From NCBI RefSeq assembly GCF_900536025.1, contig NZ_UNOZ01000002.1:1-64000 (forward strand): a stretch of 64,000 nt of DNA, read 5' to 3'. The stretch is from Pseudomonas reidholzensis. GTDB taxonomy: Bacteria > Pseudomonadota > Gammaproteobacteria > Pseudomonadales > Pseudomonadaceae. Positions 61,729-64,000 of the stretch are shown in pieces; positions within the stretch are counted from its first letter, which is position 1; every line of letters begins with the position of its first letter. The notes under the pieces were generated by a model. It did not search any database. It was not told the origin of the DNA and saw nothing but the letters and a program-made list of their open reading frames with translations. Both the position numbers and the translations under genes were made by a program.

Positions 61729-62856
61729 TCATTTGGCTTCTGCCTGCTTGAGCGCCAGCACATCCTTCGGCGTGACCATGTCGCCCTTGTTGTTGCCCCA
61801 GGCGTTGCGCTCGTAGGTCACCACGGCGGCGATGTCGACTTCCGAAAGCTGCTTGCCGAACGCGGCCATGGCGGTGCCGGGCTTGCCGTGAAAGACGATG
61901 CCCAGGTGCGCTTCGATGGGCCCGGTGGCGATCTTCGAGCCCTTGAGCGCCGGGAACATCGGCGGCAGGCCCTGGCCCTCGGCCTGGTGACAGGCGACGC
62001 AGGTGGTGTGGTAGACCTTGTCACCCCGTGCCACCAGCTCTTCGAGGGTCCATTCCTTGCTGGTCAGTTCCTTGAGCTGGGCGGCCTCGGCCTTGCGCTC
62101 GGCCAGCCAGGTGTCGTAGTCGGCCCTGGATTTGACCTCGACCACCACCGGCATGAAGCCGTGGTCCTTGCCGCACAGTTCGGTGCACTGGCCGCGGTAG
62201 ATGCCGGGCTTCTCGATGCGCGTCCAGGCCTCGTTGACGAAGCCGGGGATGGCGTCACGCTTGACCGCAAAGGCCGGCACCCACCAGGAGTGGATGACGT
62301 CGGCGGCGGTCACCAAAAAGCGCACCTTGGCGCCGACCGGGATCACCAGCGGCTGGTCGACCTCGAGCAGGTAGTGTTCGTCCTTGGGCGCCTGGTTGTG
62401 GATCTGCTCGGCGGGAGTGGCCAGGTTGCTGAAGAATTCGACGTCCTGGCCCAGGTACTTGTAGTGCCATTTCCACTGGTAGCCGGTGACCTGGATGTCG
62501 ATGTCCGACTCGCTGGCGTCATAGATGTCGATCAGGGTCTTGGTGGCCGGGATGGCCATGACCACGAGGATCAGCAAGGGGACCACGGTCCAGAGGATTT
62601 CCACCCAGGTGTGTTCGTGGAAGTGCGCCGGCTGCTGGCCGGTGGAGCGGCGGTGGATGACCATCGACCAGAACATCGCGCCAAACACCACGACGCCGAT
62701 GACCACGCAGATCCAGAAGATGGTCATGTGCAGGTCGAACACTGCGTGGGAGACTTCCGTAGCCCCCGGCGCCATGTTGACGGTCCATGCGCCGTGCGCC
62801 TGACCGAAAACCGACCACAACAGAAGGCCCATCCAGACATGTGGATGTCGCATCAT
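61729..62856 (-). CDS. coxB: Cytochrome c oxidase subunit II with fused cytochrome c (caa3 type)
   Basis: A 375-residue subunit II with signal peptide MMRHPHVWMGLLLWSVFGQA, two transmembrane helices and a cupredoxin domain. CuA ligands: VIHSWWVPAF and CTELCGKDHGFMPVVVEV. A C-terminal class I cytochrome c domain (about residues 275-375) carries CVACH and a distal Met (GKPGTAMAAFG), so this is a caa3-type oxidase taking electrons via its own haem c. First gene of the coxB-coxA-ctaG-coxC operon. Confidence 0.96.
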   Translation of the reverse strand: MMRHPHVWMGLLLWSVFGQAHGAWTVNMAPGATEVSHAVFDLHMTIFWICVVIGVVVFGAMFWSMVIHRRSTGQQPAHFHEHTWVEILWTVVPLLILVVMAIPATKTLIDIYDASESDIDIQVTGYQWKWHYKYLGQDVEFFSNLATPAEQIHNQAPKDEHYLLEVDQPLVIPVGAKVRFLVTAADVIHSWWVPAFAVKRDAIPGFVNEAWTRIEKPGIYRGQCTELCGKDHGFMPVVVEVKSRADYDTWLAERKAEAAQLKELTSKEWTLEELVARGDKVYHTTCVACHQAEGQGLPPMFPALKGSKIATGPIEAHLGIVFHGKPGTAMAAFGKQLSEVDIAAVVTYERNAWGNNKGDMVTPKDVLALKQAEAK

Positions 62857-63243
62857 TGCGGGTTCCCCTTATCGTTCTTGTAGTCCCGGAGGCATAGACC
62901 TTGGGCAAGGGGGGGCGGCGGTCAAGACAGCCTACTTCGACGACCGAGCTCCTCTGCAAACTGCAGGCGGGCCTCATCAACGAATCACGTTCAACCCGAG
63001 TATAGACAGCGACCAATGGCGCGCAATGCAGCCTTTGAAATGATCCTCACGAATCCGCAAAAACGCTTGAAAGCCGCATGGCTACTGGCTTATGGCACAA
63101 TGATGGCTATGTTATATAGCGAAGTGCGCACACGTTTGCGCGACTTATAACAAATACGTCTTAGGTATTCCGTATACCGAGCTAACTTAGAGTCTTCCGT
63201 AAAAGCTGTCTTCCATTTGTCATCCCTTGTCCCTGGAGTTGTC
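62857..63243. other. Divergent promoter region of coxB and the PA0104-like gene
   Basis: A 387-bp gap without genes. The left half serves coxB on the minus strand. The right half holds a -24/-12-like element at 63093-63108. Short open frames here have no support. Confidence 0.6.
63093..63108 (+). promoter_or_regulatory. Candidate sigma-54 promoter
   Basis: TGGCACAATGATGGCT matches the RpoN consensus TGGCACRNNNNTTGCW except at one base (second T of TTGC). Transcription would start near 63120, leaving a ~120-nt leader before the PA0104-like gene. A nearby activator site is not obvious. Confidence 0.4.
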
Positions 63244-63885
63244 ATGAACATCGCTGCTGTACGCGAGCAGATCAAAGAAGCCCATCAACATGAGAGCCGG
63301 ACCGGCCAACTGAAACAACGACTGGAGGCACAACTGCCTCACCTGCATCCCTCGATCCAACTCCCCGAGCAGGATGCCCAGGGCACGCTGGCGCGCTTTG
63401 TCGGCGCCTACATCGACGAGGTTCCGGAACTGCTCGAAGCAGCCCATGAGGTCGCCCTCGAAGCGGGTATCGAGTCGCAGATCAAACCGGTATTGAAGAT
63501 CGCCGAGGCGTACTTCCTGCAGCCGCCGAGCGAGCTGCAAGGGCATGTCGGCCTGGATTGCCTGCTGGACGAGGCGTACCTGGCGCACCGCCTGGTGGAA
63601 GAGGTGAACGACCTGTACATCAAGCACTTCGGTCAGCCGCTGATCCCGGCGGATACCACCGTGGCCAACCTGATTGCCCATCAACTGATCGGCGAGAGTT
63701 TCGCCAACCAGCTGGATGAGGTAGTGCACCATTCGGTGGACGAGATGCTCGACGACGCCAGCTTTGCGCTGGAGTCGGTGGAGGCCTATCGGGCCAAGCT
63801 GAGCAGCCCCGAGACCGGCGAGGCGTGGAAACGCTGGCCGTGCCTGTCGCGCCAGCTGGGTGTCGAGCTCGGCCAGCCGGCCTGA
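63244..63885 (+). CDS. Conserved hypothetical protein (PA0104-like)
   Basis: A 213-residue acidic cytoplasmic protein starting MNIAAVREQIKEAHQHESRT, with GGAG 6 nt upstream. It is almost entirely alpha-helical by composition (DEVPELLEAAHEVALEAGIE; LLDEAYLAHRLVEEVNDLYI; ANQLDEVVHHSVDEMLDDAS) with many charged residues, no signal peptide, membrane segment or metal motif. No domain recognised. It is divergent from the oxidase operon, as in other Pseudomonas, but functional linkage is unproven. Confidence 0.82.
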   Translation: MNIAAVREQIKEAHQHESRTGQLKQRLEAQLPHLHPSIQLPEQDAQGTLARFVGAYIDEVPELLEAAHEVALEAGIESQIKPVLKIAEAYFLQPPSELQGHVGLDCLLDEAYLAHRLVEEVNDLYIKHFGQPLIPADTTVANLIAHQLIGESFANQLDEVVHHSVDEMLDDASFALESVEAYRAKLSSPETGEAWKRWPCLSRQLGVELGQPA

Positions 63886-63901
63886 GCACCGACAGGGACG
63901 C

Positions 63902-63966
63902 CATCGCGGGCAAGCCCGCTCCTACAGGAGATTGAGTCCTTGTAGGCGCGGGCTTGCCCGCGATGG
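63902..63966. repeat. REP pair, type A
   Basis: CATCGCGGGCAAGCCCGCTC and an inverted copy carrying one change (TGTAGGCGCGGGCTTGCCCG) lie just after the last gene of the window. Confidence 0.87.
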
Positions 63967-64000
63967 CGTCAGCATGGCCAGCTCAAATCCCGACGCCGGC

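Overview
This is a high-GC, gene-dense chromosomal segment of a Pseudomonas, most likely from the P. putida group. The evidence is the rRNA sequence, the P. putida-type REP palindromes (CGCGGGCAAGCCCGCTCCTACA-like, CGCGGGTAAACCCGCTCCCACA-like), and gene order matching known Pseudomonas blocks. These blocks are gcdG-gcdH/gcdR, pntAA-pntAB-pntB, algB-kinB, dsbA-cc4-engB-polA, znu/zur and the aa3/caa3 cytochrome oxidase cluster. I see no prophage, insertion sequence, CRISPR array or tRNA. Almost every gene is intact.

Layout. 1-570: the 5' end of a 16S rRNA gene on the minus strand with a leader carrying boxA and three tandem promoters. 662-4152: glutarate (lysine) catabolism, gcdG and gcdH, divergent from the LysR regulator gcdR. 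4590-9156: the three-subunit proton-translocating transhydrogenase and an acetyl-CoA hydrolase/succinyl-CoA:acetate CoA-transferase. 9157-13080: a DUF1127 small protein flanked by five copies of the 8-mer AACTGTAC, then three tandem secreted DUF2388 proteins coupled to a large exported protein with an HExxH region and a DUF4105 domain. 13178-20497: GFA-type protein, CitMHS transporter, TerC, Na/Pi cotransporter, M16 peptidase and DUF5924/DUF2914 membrane protein. 20592-24069: an Mla/PqiC-like lipid transport operon with a STAS domain fused to the permease. 24051-26734: SpmA-SpmB fusion and the GltP symporter, followed by a 746-bp gene-free stretch with a large inverted repeat.

27481-32775: envelope-associated small proteins (Ivy family, DUF1328, a one-TM protein, a triple BON protein) beside algB-kinB. 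32782-38326: c-di-GMP enzymes (CSS-EAL and GGDEF), AmpDh2-type amidase and an EEP-family hydrolase. 38338-44019: dsbA, cytochrome c4, a c5-type cytochrome, engB and polA. The engB-polA gap holds what looks like the ErsA small RNA, with its own sigma-22-like promoter and terminator. 44095-48474: DUF2782, thrB, and the zinc uptake locus znuA/zur-znuC-znuB with a Zur box. 48601-54222: lipoprotein, catalase HPII and the methionine importer metNIQ. 54340-62856: a complete caa3-type oxidase cluster on the minus strand (coxB, coxA, ctaG, coxC, SURF1, a PA0111-like protein, ctaA, cyoE, SCO). 63244-63885: a PA0104-like protein behind a possible sigma-54 promoter.

The parts most worth follow-up are the DUF1127/AACTGTAC-motif locus, the DUF2388 x3 plus DUF4105 exported-protein operon, the unannotated ErsA locus, the gene-free inverted-repeat region at 27 kb, and the altered loop in the Ivy protein. 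Functional calls rest on recognised families and motifs; no database search was run.
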